This document shows positions 35,457-43,664 of a stretch of 64,000 bases of DNA, piece after piece. The notes beneath the pieces are model-generated. The model did not search any database. It had not been told where the DNA came from and saw only the letters and a list, made by a program, of their open reading frames with translations. Origin of the DNA: Sphingosinicella sp. CPCC 101087 (GTDB lineage: Bacteria; Pseudomonadota; Alphaproteobacteria; Sphingomonadales; Sphingomonadaceae); NCBI RefSeq assembly GCF_004151485.1, contig NZ_SBFF01000013.1, positions 121,260-185,259 on the forward strand. Direction: 5' to 3'. Positions within the stretch are counted from its first letter, which is position 1; the number at the start of each line of letters is the position of its first letter. The translations under genes were made by a program, and so were the position numbers.

Positions 35457-37970
35457 TCACGGCTGGCCGCATTGCGCCTGGTCGACGGCCGCGCTGGCGA
35501 CTCGAACCTCCGAGACGGAGAGGCCAAGGCGGCCCTGCGCGGTGATGACCAGGGGCGCCGCGACGCGATCCATGGCGACACCGCCCTGAGCAAGGCAGCG
35601 TAGCGGGATGGTGAGCGTGCGCCATTCGCCCGTCGGCGCACCGCGCAAGGCGCCGGTCACCGGCACGCTGGCCTCGCAATCTTCGCCGCAGGCCATGCCG
35701 ACCGCCACCGTGCCGGCCGGAGGCGCATCGACCCGATAGTCGAAAACCAGGCTGAGCTGGCCCAGCGATTCGCGCGAAAGGTCGAGCGGGTCCGGCGACC
35801 GGATGCTCGCCTTGCCGCCCGACCCGCTCCAGGTGATGCGACGGGCATCCTCCTGCGCGTGGCGATCGGTCCCGCGCATCTCGACGCCCGGGTCGCCGAC
35901 GAAGGTCAGGCCGGGCGCCAGCCGACCGCGCACGAAGATGACTCCGGACTCGGTCGCCATGCCCTCGGGCCGCTCTTCGGAAAGCTGCGGCAGGTCACCC
36001 GGATCGGAATAACCGAGGCCATGGCCATAAGCGAACAGCGGATCATAGTTCGCGTCCCCCCGATTGAGCGGGGTCTGATCGGGCCGCCTGGGCCAGGAGA
36101 ATGACAGCCGACCGCGAAAGTCGTGGCGGACCGACCCGTCGGCATTGGCGAACAGCACGTCGGCGACCCCGCCGCCCTCGCTCCCCGGCAGGAAGGCGGC
36201 GACGAAGGCGTCGGCCGCATTGAGCTCCGGATTGACCCACATCGGCCGGCCGGAGAGGAAGACCGCGACCACCGGGATCCCGTCGGCGCGAAGGCGCCGC
36301 ATCAGCTCCAGATGGCTCTTGTCGCCCGGACTGAATTCGAGCGTCTGGCGGTCGCCGACGAACTCGGCATAGGGATCTTCGCCGAACACGACGATCGCGA
36401 CGTCGGGCCGCGCCTGGTAGCGCCCGCCGGCGCTCAACGTCGCGGTCCCGCCGGCGGCGGCGACCGTTTCCCTGATGCCGGCGAAGATCGACTGCGCGTT
36501 GGGGAAATGCTCGTTGCCGACGTCGGTCCCCTGCCAGGTGATCGTCCAGCCGCCCGATTGACGGGCGATATTGTCGGCGCCGTTGCCGGCGACGAGGACG
36601 TTCGCGCCGGGGCGAAGCGGCAGCACATGGCCCTGATTCTTGAGGAGAACGAGCGATTCTCGGACGGCCTGGCGGGCGACGGCGCGATGCTCGCGCGAGC
36701 CCAGCAGTTCGAAGCGCCCGGCGAACGGCCGCTGCGACGGCCGCACTTCCTCGAACAGCCCGGCGCGGATCTTGATCCTGAGAATGCGCCTGACCGCCTC
36801 GTCGAGCCGCTCCCTCGCAATCTCGCCGGAGCGGACCTGGGCCAAGGTGTTGGCGTAGAGTTCGCGCCAGCTGTCCGGCGCCATGAACATGTCGAGCCCG
36901 GCATTGATGCTCTGCGCGCAGGAAGTGTTGGTGCAGCCTTCGACCTGGCCGTGCCCGTTCCAGTCGCCGACCACGAGCCCGTCGAAGCCCATCTGCTCGC
37001 GCAGCGCCCCTGTCAGCAGGTCGCGGCTGCCATGCACCTTCTCGCCGCGGACGCTGGAAAAGGAGGCCATGATCGCCTGCACGCCGGCCTCGATCGCCGG
37101 CGGATAGCCGGCGCCGTGAATATCGCGCAGCGTCTCGGCGTCGGCCGGACTGTCTCCCTGGTCCCGGCCATCGGTGGTGCCGCCGTCGCCGACAAAATGC
37201 TTGGCCGTCGCGATGACTCGCCCCGGGCCGAGAAACTCAGGCGTGCCGGGCCGGCCCTGAAGTCCCTCGATCATCGCTCCGGCATAAGCGCGGACGATCT
37301 CGGGATCCTCGGAAAAGCCCTCATAGGTCCGGCCCCAGCGGTCGTCGCGCACGACGGCCAAGGTCGGCGAGAAGTCCCAGTCGATTCCGGTCACCGTCAT
37401 CTCGATCGCGGTGACCTCGCCGATGCGGCGGATGAGGTCCGGATTTCGCGTCGCGCCGAGGCCGATATTCTGCGGAAAGATGGTCGCGCCGACGACGTTG
37501 GCGTGGCCATGGACTGCGTCGATCCCCCACATGACCGGGATGCGCAGCCCGTCCTCGGGTCCGTCCATCGACGCGTCCCAGAATGCGTCGGCGAGGGCCA
37601 GCCATTCGGCCGCCGGAGCGGTTTCCCGGCCGCCCGGCGAGCTGTTGCCCCCGGCGAGGATGGAGCCGAAGCGGTAGCGGCGATATTCCTCCGGCGTGAT
37701 GCTGGCGATGTCCGGCTGGACGATCTGGGCGACCTTCTGCTCGAGCGTCATTCGCGCCAGCATCTCGTCGATCCGCGCCTCGACGGACGGATCGCGCGGC
37801 ACGCGGCTGGTCACCGCCGGCCAGCGCACAGCCGGCGACGGGGCGTGCGTCTGGGCCGCCTCGGACGGCGCTCGCGACAGCGGCGCCACCGCGGACTCTC
37901 CCGGATTGGCGCAGGCGGTAGCCAGAAGGCCCGCCAGCGTGGCGAAATATTGCGGCTTCAGGATCGGCAC
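35457..37970 (-). CDS. GH3 exo-beta-glucanase/beta-glucosidase with C-terminal domain
   Basis: An 837-residue GH3 enzyme of the longer ExoP/cellodextrinase type. It has a lipoprotein-like leader (LLATAC), the catalytic domain (IDEMLARMTLEQKVAQIVQP, VMWGIDAVHGHANVVGATIF, KHFVGDGGTTDGRDQGD, nucleophile Asp in GLVVGDWNGHGQVEG), then VAVFLSGRPMWVNPELNAAD, and an extra C-terminal beta domain of about 170 residues ending in RVASAAVDQAQCGQP. The GTG at 37970 with GGAGGAGA upstream gives the expected N terminus; the open frame back to 38024 lacks a site. It is the first gene of the unit behind the palindrome at 38029. Confidence 0.92.
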   Translation of the reverse strand: MPILKPQYFATLAGLLATACANPGESAVAPLSRAPSEAAQTHAPSPAVRWPAVTSRVPRDPSVEARIDEMLARMTLEQKVAQIVQPDIASITPEEYRRYRFGSILAGGNSSPGGRETAPAAEWLALADAFWDASMDGPEDGLRIPVMWGIDAVHGHANVVGATIFPQNIGLGATRNPDLIRRIGEVTAIEMTVTGIDWDFSPTLAVVRDDRWGRTYEGFSEDPEIVRAYAGAMIEGLQGRPGTPEFLGPGRVIATAKHFVGDGGTTDGRDQGDSPADAETLRDIHGAGYPPAIEAGVQAIMASFSSVRGEKVHGSRDLLTGALREQMGFDGLVVGDWNGHGQVEGCTNTSCAQSINAGLDMFMAPDSWRELYANTLAQVRSGEIARERLDEAVRRILRIKIRAGLFEEVRPSQRPFAGRFELLGSREHRAVARQAVRESLVLLKNQGHVLPLRPGANVLVAGNGADNIARQSGGWTITWQGTDVGNEHFPNAQSIFAGIRETVAAAGGTATLSAGGRYQARPDVAIVVFGEDPYAEFVGDRQTLEFSPGDKSHLELMRRLRADGIPVVAVFLSGRPMWVNPELNAADAFVAAFLPGSEGGGVADVLFANADGSVRHDFRGRLSFSWPRRPDQTPLNRGDANYDPLFAYGHGLGYSDPGDLPQLSEERPEGMATESGVIFVRGRLAPGLTFVGDPGVEMRGTDRHAQEDARRITWSGSGGKASIRSPDPLDLSRESLGQLSLVFDYRVDAPPAGTVAVGMACGEDCEASVPVTGALRGAPTGEWRTLTIPLRCLAQGGVAMDRVAAPLVITAQGRLGLSVSEVRVASAAVDQAQCGQP

Positions 37971-38028
37971 GAGATTCTCCTCCCGGACGCGCGGACCTCT
38001 CGATGGGACAGTCGCGTCGAGCAAACCT

Positions 38029-38048
38029 ATTTGACAGCGCTGTCAAAT
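38029..38048. promoter_or_regulatory. Perfect 20-bp palindromic operator upstream of GH3-3
   Basis: ATTTGACAGC-GCTGTCAAAT is a perfect palindrome 58 bases upstream of the GTG start at 37970. Its AGCGCT centre is typical of LacI-family sites, but the flanks (TTGAC/GTCAA) differ from the four xylose-type operators. The best candidate ligand is the LacI protein encoded within the same unit at 32754. Confidence 0.85.
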
Positions 38049-38108
38049 GGCAAGGGGCTTGTTGAAGAGGCGGCGCAGGCAGCAATTTCCCGCGCTCGGC
38101 CGCTCACG

Positions 38109-38588
38109 CTAGCCGGACTTTTTGCCCTTCCTCTCGGCGGCAGCGAGAACCGATCCGCGCGTCTTTACGGTCTTGAGGCAGACCATCGTCGCCGAACGCT
38201 GGACTCCGGGAAGCGCCGAGATGCTGAACCTCAACAGATTGTCGAGATCGTCGACATCCTTGCAGATGACCTTGGCGATATAGTCGGCGTCGCCGGCGAT
38301 TGTGTGGCATTCGATGACTGCAGGACAGTCCCGTACAGCCGCTTCGAACTCGGGGCGGCGGCCGAAATCGATGCTGATCTGGACGAACGCATAGACGCCC
38401 AGGCCCAGCGCCCTCGGATCGACATCGGCATAATAGCCGGTGAGAGCACCCGACCGTTCCAGCGCCTGGACGCGCATCCAGCAGGGCGTCTTCGAAAGGC
38501 CGACATTCTCGGCCAGGGTGCTGAAGGACTGCCGCGCGTCACGCTCGAGGGAGGCAAGGATAGAGCGGTCGACGGCATCCACAGGCAT
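38109..38588 (-). CDS. Lrp/AsnC family regulator (KynR-like)
   Basis: A 159-residue Lrp/AsnC protein: N-terminal helix-turn-helix (AVDRSILASLERDARQSFST, LAENVGLSKTPCWMRVQALE) and a C-terminal RAM ligand-binding domain (VIECHTIAGDADYIAKVICK, ALPGVQRSATMVCLKTVKTR). It is divergent from tryptophan 2,3-dioxygenase, the arrangement of the kynurenine-responsive activator KynR of Pseudomonas and Burkholderia. That assignment is inferred from position and family. Confidence 0.9.
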   Translation of the reverse strand: MPVDAVDRSILASLERDARQSFSTLAENVGLSKTPCWMRVQALERSGALTGYYADVDPRALGLGVYAFVQISIDFGRRPEFEAAVRDCPAVIECHTIAGDADYIAKVICKDVDDLDNLLRFSISALPGVQRSATMVCLKTVKTRGSVLAAAERKGKKSG

Positions 38589-38652
38589 GTCCCTTCGCTT
38601 GGCAGGGCGCGGCGCGCGCCGTCATCCATAGTAGCGATCGGACAGACGCACG

Positions 38653-38700
38653 GAAGAACATAATTCCGGAGAGCGATCCATCTGCGGGACGTTGTTCTTC
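38653..38700. promoter_or_regulatory. Dyad in the kyn divergent promoter region
   Basis: GAAGAACA (38653-38660) and TGTTCTTC (38693-38700) form an inverted repeat with 8-bp perfect arms and a 32-base spacer, between the Lrp-type gene and kynA. Lrp family octamers often bind spaced half-sites, so this is a candidate operator. Confidence 0.5.
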
Positions 38701-38764
38701 ACATCCTCCGCATGCCAGTCCAAGAGAGGACAATGTTTGCGGCGTTGGATCCTATGATCGCCGC

Positions 38765-39586
38765 ATGTCGAGCGTAAGCGAAGAAATCGGCCGGAACGGG
38801 CCATCCGTCACCTATGACAGCTACCTGCTCATTGCGGAGCTGACGGCCTGCCAGCAGCCCTTGTCCGCAGAGCATGACGAGATGCTCTTCATCATCATCC
38901 ATCAGGCATCGGAGCTCTGGCTCAAGCTCTGCCTTCACGAGCTTTCCGGCGCGCGAGATCTGCTCAGGGAAGACGCGCTGGACCCCGCGCTCAAGATGCT
39001 CGCGCGCGTTACGCGCGCACAGATGCAGATGATCCAGTCCTGGGACGCCCTGGCGACCATGACTCCGTCCGATTATCATCGTTTTCGCCCCTTCCTGGGA
39101 TCGAGCTCCGGATTCCAGTCCGGGCAGTACCGACTCCTCGAATTCATCCTCGGCGCACGAAGCCGGCGGATGATCGAAGCGCAGCCGAACGAGGCGCTTG
39201 CGCGCCGTCTCGAGCAGGAGCTCACCCGGCCGAGCCTCTATGACGAGGTCCTCCACCTTCTCTTCCGTCGCGGCTTCGGCGTCCCGCGGGACCGGCTGGA
39301 CCGTGACCCTGGCGCCGACTACCACCCCTCGACCGAAGTGGAATCCTGCTGGCTCGAAGTCTATGAAAGGCCGGAGGCCCACTGGTCGCTGTACGAGCTG
39401 GCGGAAAAGCTGGTCGACATCGAGAACGATCTCCAGCGATGGCGCTTCGCTCACCTGAAGTCCGTGGAACGCATCATCGGATTCAAGAAAGGCACGGGCG
39501 GGACTTCGGGCGTCGCCTATCTGGAAAACGTGCTGAAGCAGCGCTTCTTTCCGGAACTGCTTTCGGTCCGGACGCGCGTCCAGTGA
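38765..39586 (+). CDS. kynA: Tryptophan 2,3-dioxygenase
   Basis: A 273-residue haem enzyme that opens the indole ring of L-tryptophan to N-formylkynurenine. Visible family blocks: FIIIHQASELWLKLCLHEL with the substrate-site His, TPSDYHRFRPFLGSSSGFQS, and near the C terminus RWRFAHLKSVERIIG with the proximal haem His, followed by KKGTGGTSGVAYLE. The length is normal. The stop overlaps the kynureninase start (GTGA), so the two are coupled. Confidence 0.95.
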   Translation: MSSVSEEIGRNGPSVTYDSYLLIAELTACQQPLSAEHDEMLFIIIHQASELWLKLCLHELSGARDLLREDALDPALKMLARVTRAQMQMIQSWDALATMTPSDYHRFRPFLGSSSGFQSGQYRLLEFILGARSRRMIEAQPNEALARRLEQELTRPSLYDEVLHLLFRRGFGVPRDRLDRDPGADYHPSTEVESCWLEVYERPEAHWSLYELAEKLVDIENDLQRWRFAHLKSVERIIGFKKGTGGTSGVAYLENVLKQRFFPELLSVRTRVQ

Positions 39587-40887
39587 AGGGGGCACTCGAC
39601 GAAAGCGGCCCCGGCCCTTCGCCTTCGCCGGCAGCCTGGTCCTGCTCCGCGGGCGGGATCATCGACCGCGAAGCGGCGGTCCGGCTCGATGCGGCCGATC
39701 CCCTCAGGCCGTACCGCGACCGCTTTCGTCTGCCACCGGGCTGCATCTATCTCGACGGCAACTCGCTCGGCGCTCTTCCGGCGACGACGTCCGCCCGTCT
39801 CACCCGCGTCGTCGAGGAGGAATGGGGGCAGCACCTCATCCGCAGCTGGAACGATCATGACTGGATCGCCGCTCCGGCACGCATCGGGGCCAAGATCGCC
39901 CGGCTGATCGGCGCGACGAGCAAGGAAGTCATCGTCGCGGATTCAACGTCGGCCAACCTGTTCAAGCTGATCGTCGCCGCCTTGCGAGCACGCCCCGACC
40001 GGAGGGCGATCGTGACGGAGGCGGGCAATTTCCCGACCGACCTCTACGTCACGCAGAGCGCGGCAGACCTGATCGGGGCCGAACTGCGGACGGTTTCCAC
40101 GGAGCATGTGCTGGACGCCATCTCGGAGGATGTGGCCCTGGTCGTGCTCACCCACGTTCACTACAAGACCGCCGCCAGGCTGGACATGCGCCGAATAACG
40201 CAGGCGGCGCATGCCAAAGGCGCGCTGATTCTGTGGGACCTCAGCCACAGCGCCGGGGCGGTGGAGCTGGACCTCAACGGCGCCGCGGTCGATCTGGCCG
40301 TCGGATGCGGCTACAAATATCTGAACGGCGGCCCCGGCGCACCGAGCTTTCTGTACATCGCGGAGCGACACCAGCCCGTCATGCATTCGCCGGTCGCAGG
40401 GTGGATGGGCCATCGCGATCCCTTCGCCTTCCGGGACCAATATGTCCCCGCCGAGGGTGTCGACCGCTTCCTTTGCGGAACGCCGCCGCTGCTGAGCCTG
40501 CTCAGCCTCGAAGCGGGGCTGGACGTCCTGGCCGACGCCGACATGGGCATGATCGAGGGCAAGGCCCGGATGATGGGCGACTTCTTCATCGCCGCGGTCG
40601 AACAGTCGTGCAGCGGCTTCGGCCTGGAGCTGGCGAGCTGCAGAGACTCCTCGGCGAGGGGCAGCCACGTCTCCTTCGCGCATCCGCAAGCCTATGCGAT
40701 CATGCAGGCCCTGATCCGGCGCAACGTGATCGGCGATTTCCGTGCCCCGGACATTGCGCGCTTCGGGTTGACACCTCTCTATCTCGGCTTCGAGGATCTG
40801 TGGAACGCAGTGGAAATCCTGCGCGACGTACTCCATCGGGAGACCTGGCGCTCGGAAACCCAGGAGACGCGAGCCAGGGTGACGTGA
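39583..40887 (+). CDS. kynU: Kynureninase
   Basis: A 434-residue PLP enzyme that cleaves kynurenine to anthranilate and alanine. Conserved: PGCIYLDGNSLGALPATTSA, SAGAVELDLNGAAVDLAVGC, the PLP-binding Lys in GCGYKYLNGGPGAPSFLY, and FALT-like late segment IARFGLTPLYLGFEDLWNAV. The start is the GTG at 39583 overlapping the kynA stop; an extended N terminus of about 30 residues precedes the family's usual beginning. No arylformamidase gene (kynB) lies nearby. Confidence 0.94.
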   Translation: MKGALDESGPGPSPSPAAWSCSAGGIIDREAAVRLDAADPLRPYRDRFRLPPGCIYLDGNSLGALPATTSARLTRVVEEEWGQHLIRSWNDHDWIAAPARIGAKIARLIGATSKEVIVADSTSANLFKLIVAALRARPDRRAIVTEAGNFPTDLYVTQSAADLIGAELRTVSTEHVLDAISEDVALVVLTHVHYKTAARLDMRRITQAAHAKGALILWDLSHSAGAVELDLNGAAVDLAVGCGYKYLNGGPGAPSFLYIAERHQPVMHSPVAGWMGHRDPFAFRDQYVPAEGVDRFLCGTPPLLSLLSLEAGLDVLADADMGMIEGKARMMGDFFIAAVEQSCSGFGLELASCRDSSARGSHVSFAHPQAYAIMQALIRRNVIGDFRAPDIARFGLTPLYLGFEDLWNAVEILRDVLHRETWRSETQETRARVT

Positions 40888-40970
40888 GCGGCTCCGGGGG
40901 TAACGTCATTTCGCACATGCCAAGCGGACGACGCCGCTCGTCGGCCGAACTGGACTGAACGGAGGAAGGA

Positions 40971-42428
40971 ATGCGAATTCGCCTTGCCCTTGCGCTGACC
41001 GCCGCGGCGCTGCCCTTCTTCCTTTCCTCTCCTTCTGCGGGCGTGTGGCAGAATGAGGCGCTGGCGAACCCGCCGCTTGCCGAAACCGCCCCTCGAGAGG
41101 CCCGAGCCGCTGCGCCGGCTTCGTCCGCCGTCACCGTCTATCGCGGAGCGACGCTCATCGACGGCACCGGTGGGCCTCCCCGGGCCGGGGTGTCCATCCT
41201 GGTCGACGGACCGCTGATCACCGCCATTCTCCCCGCCGGAAGCGACGAGGGCATTCCGGAAGGGGCGCAGATCGTCGACGCCACGGGCCTCTATGTGCTG
41301 CCGGGGCTGATCGACTCCCACGTCCACCTCGCCACGCCGCCCAATCGCCGGCGCGCCGAGGCCATTTTGCGGCGGCAGGTCTATGGCGGAATCACGGCCG
41401 TACGGGACATGGCCGACGACCTGCGCACAGTGGGCGACCTGGCCCGCGGTGCGCGGCTTGGCGAACTCGCGGCGCCGGACATCTATTATGCCGCGCTGAT
41501 GGCCGGCCCCAGCTTCTTCACGGACCCGCGGACGATAGCGGTAGCCCAGGGGGAAACTCCCGGCGAAGTGCCCTGGATGCAGGCCATCACGGAGGAGACG
41601 GACCTGCCTCTCGCCGTGGCGATGGCGCGCGGCACGAGTGCGACCGGCATCAAAATCTATGCGAACCTTCCCGGCTCCCTCGTCGAGCGGATCACCCGGG
41701 AGGCGCATCGCCAGAACATTCCCGTCTGGGCCCACGGCATGGTCTTCCCGGCCTCGCCGGCCGAAGTGATCGGCGCCGAAGTCGATGTGGTCTCGCACGT
41801 CTGCTATCTCGCTTATCAGCTGTCGGAGGTGCGCCCGTCGAGTTACCAGGAACGCGTGCCGGTCGATCTCACGCCGTTCGCGAATGGCGACAATCCGGCC
41901 ATGGCTTCGCTCTTCCGGCGGATGAAGGCACAGGACATCATCCTGGATGCGACCAACCGCATCTATGTCGAGGAAGAAAAAAGGCTCCAGGTCGCGCGGC
42001 CCGGCGATCCCCCGCAATGCCCGTCCGACCTGGCCGTCCGGCTGACGAGGCAGGCCTTCGCCGAAGGCGTGCTGATATCGGCGGGCACCGATGGCATCAG
42101 CACCTGGAGCGAGCCTTATCCTGCCTTGCACGAAGAGCTGGAAATATTGGCGGAAAGGGTCGGCATGCCCACTCTTCAGGTCATCCAATCGGCGACGCAG
42201 ATTGCTGCGCGGACGATCGGAAGGGAGAGCGAGATGGGCACGATCGTGCCGGGCAAGCTCGCAAACATGGTGTTCGTCACGCGCGATCCATTGGCCGACA
42301 TCTCCAATCTCCGGTCGGTGTCGTTCACGGTAAAGCGCGGCAAAGTGTATGACCGCAGCGACTATGTACCCGCCACGGCCGAGGAATTCGGTATTCAGGC
42401 GGCGCGAGAGCAAGCGAGCGGAAATTGA
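40971..42428 (+). CDS. Exported metal-dependent amidohydrolase
   Basis: A 485-residue amidohydrolase-superfamily enzyme with an N-terminal signal peptide (about residues 1-22) and then a Pro/Ala-rich stretch. The metal site is complete: HxH in GLIDSHVHLAT, Lys in ATGIKIYANLP, His in VWAHGMVFP, His in DVVSHVCYLAY and Asp in ISAGTDGIST. It resembles the imidazolonepropionase/Xaa-Pro dipeptidase-like Met_dep_hydrolase group. It lies 83 bases after kynU and 14 before a dipeptidase homologue, suggesting periplasmic hydrolysis of a peptide or amide that supplies tryptophan. Confidence 0.87.
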   Translation: MRIRLALALTAAALPFFLSSPSAGVWQNEALANPPLAETAPREARAAAPASSAVTVYRGATLIDGTGGPPRAGVSILVDGPLITAILPAGSDEGIPEGAQIVDATGLYVLPGLIDSHVHLATPPNRRRAEAILRRQVYGGITAVRDMADDLRTVGDLARGARLGELAAPDIYYAALMAGPSFFTDPRTIAVAQGETPGEVPWMQAITEETDLPLAVAMARGTSATGIKIYANLPGSLVERITREAHRQNIPVWAHGMVFPASPAEVIGAEVDVVSHVCYLAYQLSEVRPSSYQERVPVDLTPFANGDNPAMASLFRRMKAQDIILDATNRIYVEEEKRLQVARPGDPPQCPSDLAVRLTRQAFAEGVLISAGTDGISTWSEPYPALHEELEILAERVGMPTLQVIQSATQIAARTIGRESEMGTIVPGKLANMVFVTRDPLADISNLRSVSFTVKRGKVYDRSDYVPATAEEFGIQAAREQASGN

Positions 42429-42442
42429 GGGAGGAGCATTTC

Positions 42443-43624
42443 ATGGTTGCAGCGGATGCCAGTCGGCGCGAGTTTCTGATGATGACGGGCGCCGCGGGCG
42501 TCGCTTCCGCCATGCTCGGTCACAGTTCGGCTTCCGCCCAGCAAGCGGGCGGAGAGGGCTGGGGAGACGCGGTCATCGTCAACGCCCTGGGCGGGCTCAG
42601 CAACCCCAATGTCATCAGGAACGACGTGGACAGTGCGATCCAGCGGGGCGTGCGGCGCCGAAGGCAGCTCGACGAGCGGACGCTGGCCGATGCGCATGCC
42701 TCGGGACTCACCGCGGTCAACTGCACATTGGGCTATGTCGCCGGGGAAGGCGACCCGTTCGAAGTCTCGGTCTCCGATATCGCCAATTACGATCAGATGA
42801 TCCGCGCGCAGTCCGGGGACCTCGTGAAGGTATTGACCGCGGCCGACATCCTGAACGCCAAGCGGGACCGAAAGATCGGGATAATCTACGGTTTTCAGAA
42901 TGGCGCCCCCATCGGCGACGACCTTGCCCGGGTGGACGTCTTTGCGGACCTCGGCGTCCGGATCATTCAGCTGACCTATAATCCGGCCAACAAGATCGGC
43001 GATGGGTCCATGGCGCCGCAGAATCGCGGGCTCACCGAATTCGGTCGCCAGGTCCTGGAACGGCTCAACCAGAACCGGGTGATGGTGGACCTGTCGCATA
43101 GCGGGCAGAATACCTGCCTGGAGGCGGCGCGCCTGTCTCGGCAGCCGATATCGATCAGCCACACCGGATGCCGTGCACTGACCGACCTGCCGCGCAACAA
43201 GACCGACGAGGAATTGCGGCTAGTTGCGGAGAAAGGAGGGTTCGTCGGCATCTATTTCATGCCGTTCCTCGACATGGACGGGAGCGTGATGGCTGCCGAC
43301 ATCGTGCGGCATATCGAGCATGCGGTGAACGTGTGCGGCGAAGACCATGTCGGCATCGGTACGGACGGACCGGTGACCCACATCGACGATCTGGAGGCCT
43401 ATCGCGAACGCCTCGCCGAAGAAGTCGCCTTTCGCCGCCGGACGGGAATCGGCGCGGCGGGCGAGGGGCCAAACACTCTTCCCTTCGCCCTGGACTTGCG
43501 AGGCCCGACCCAATTCCATCGTCTCGCCCAACTGCTCCAGGAGCGTGGCCATTCGAGGACGCGCATCGAAAAGATCCTGGGAACGAACTTCGTCCGCCAT
43601 GCGAGGAATGTCTGGGGCGCATGA
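42443..43624 (+). CDS. Tat-exported renal dipeptidase homologue with altered metal site
   Basis: A 393-residue membrane dipeptidase-family (PF01244) protein with a Tat signal (RREFLMMTGAAGVASAML). Recognisable are VDLSHSG and ISISHTGCRALTDLPRN (two His ligands), and VGIGTDGPVTH (Asp). However, the usual HxD near the N terminus is replaced by NAL in VIVNALGGL, and the bridging Glu is Gln in YGFQNGAPIG, so the binuclear site is not canonical. The ATG at 42443 follows AGGGAGGAG; the frame opens earlier at 42425. It is convergent with the cyclodeaminase gene. Confidence 0.85.
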   Translation: MVAADASRREFLMMTGAAGVASAMLGHSSASAQQAGGEGWGDAVIVNALGGLSNPNVIRNDVDSAIQRGVRRRRQLDERTLADAHASGLTAVNCTLGYVAGEGDPFEVSVSDIANYDQMIRAQSGDLVKVLTAADILNAKRDRKIGIIYGFQNGAPIGDDLARVDVFADLGVRIIQLTYNPANKIGDGSMAPQNRGLTEFGRQVLERLNQNRVMVDLSHSGQNTCLEAARLSRQPISISHTGCRALTDLPRNKTDEELRLVAEKGGFVGIYFMPFLDMDGSVMAADIVRHIEHAVNVCGEDHVGIGTDGPVTHIDDLEAYRERLAEEVAFRRRTGIGAAGEGPNTLPFALDLRGPTQFHRLAQLLQERGHSRTRIEKILGTNFVRHARNVWGA

Positions 43625-43664
43625 GCGCAGGCCAGGCGACCGCTATGCGCGGGAAGCCCACGGT

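Noticed and set aside
31278..35603. A plus-strand open frame of 1441 codons
   Set aside because: It lies opposite Gfo/Idh, glk, LacI and MFS genes; composition is Arg/Gly/Asp-rich with no family signature. It is a high-GC shadow.
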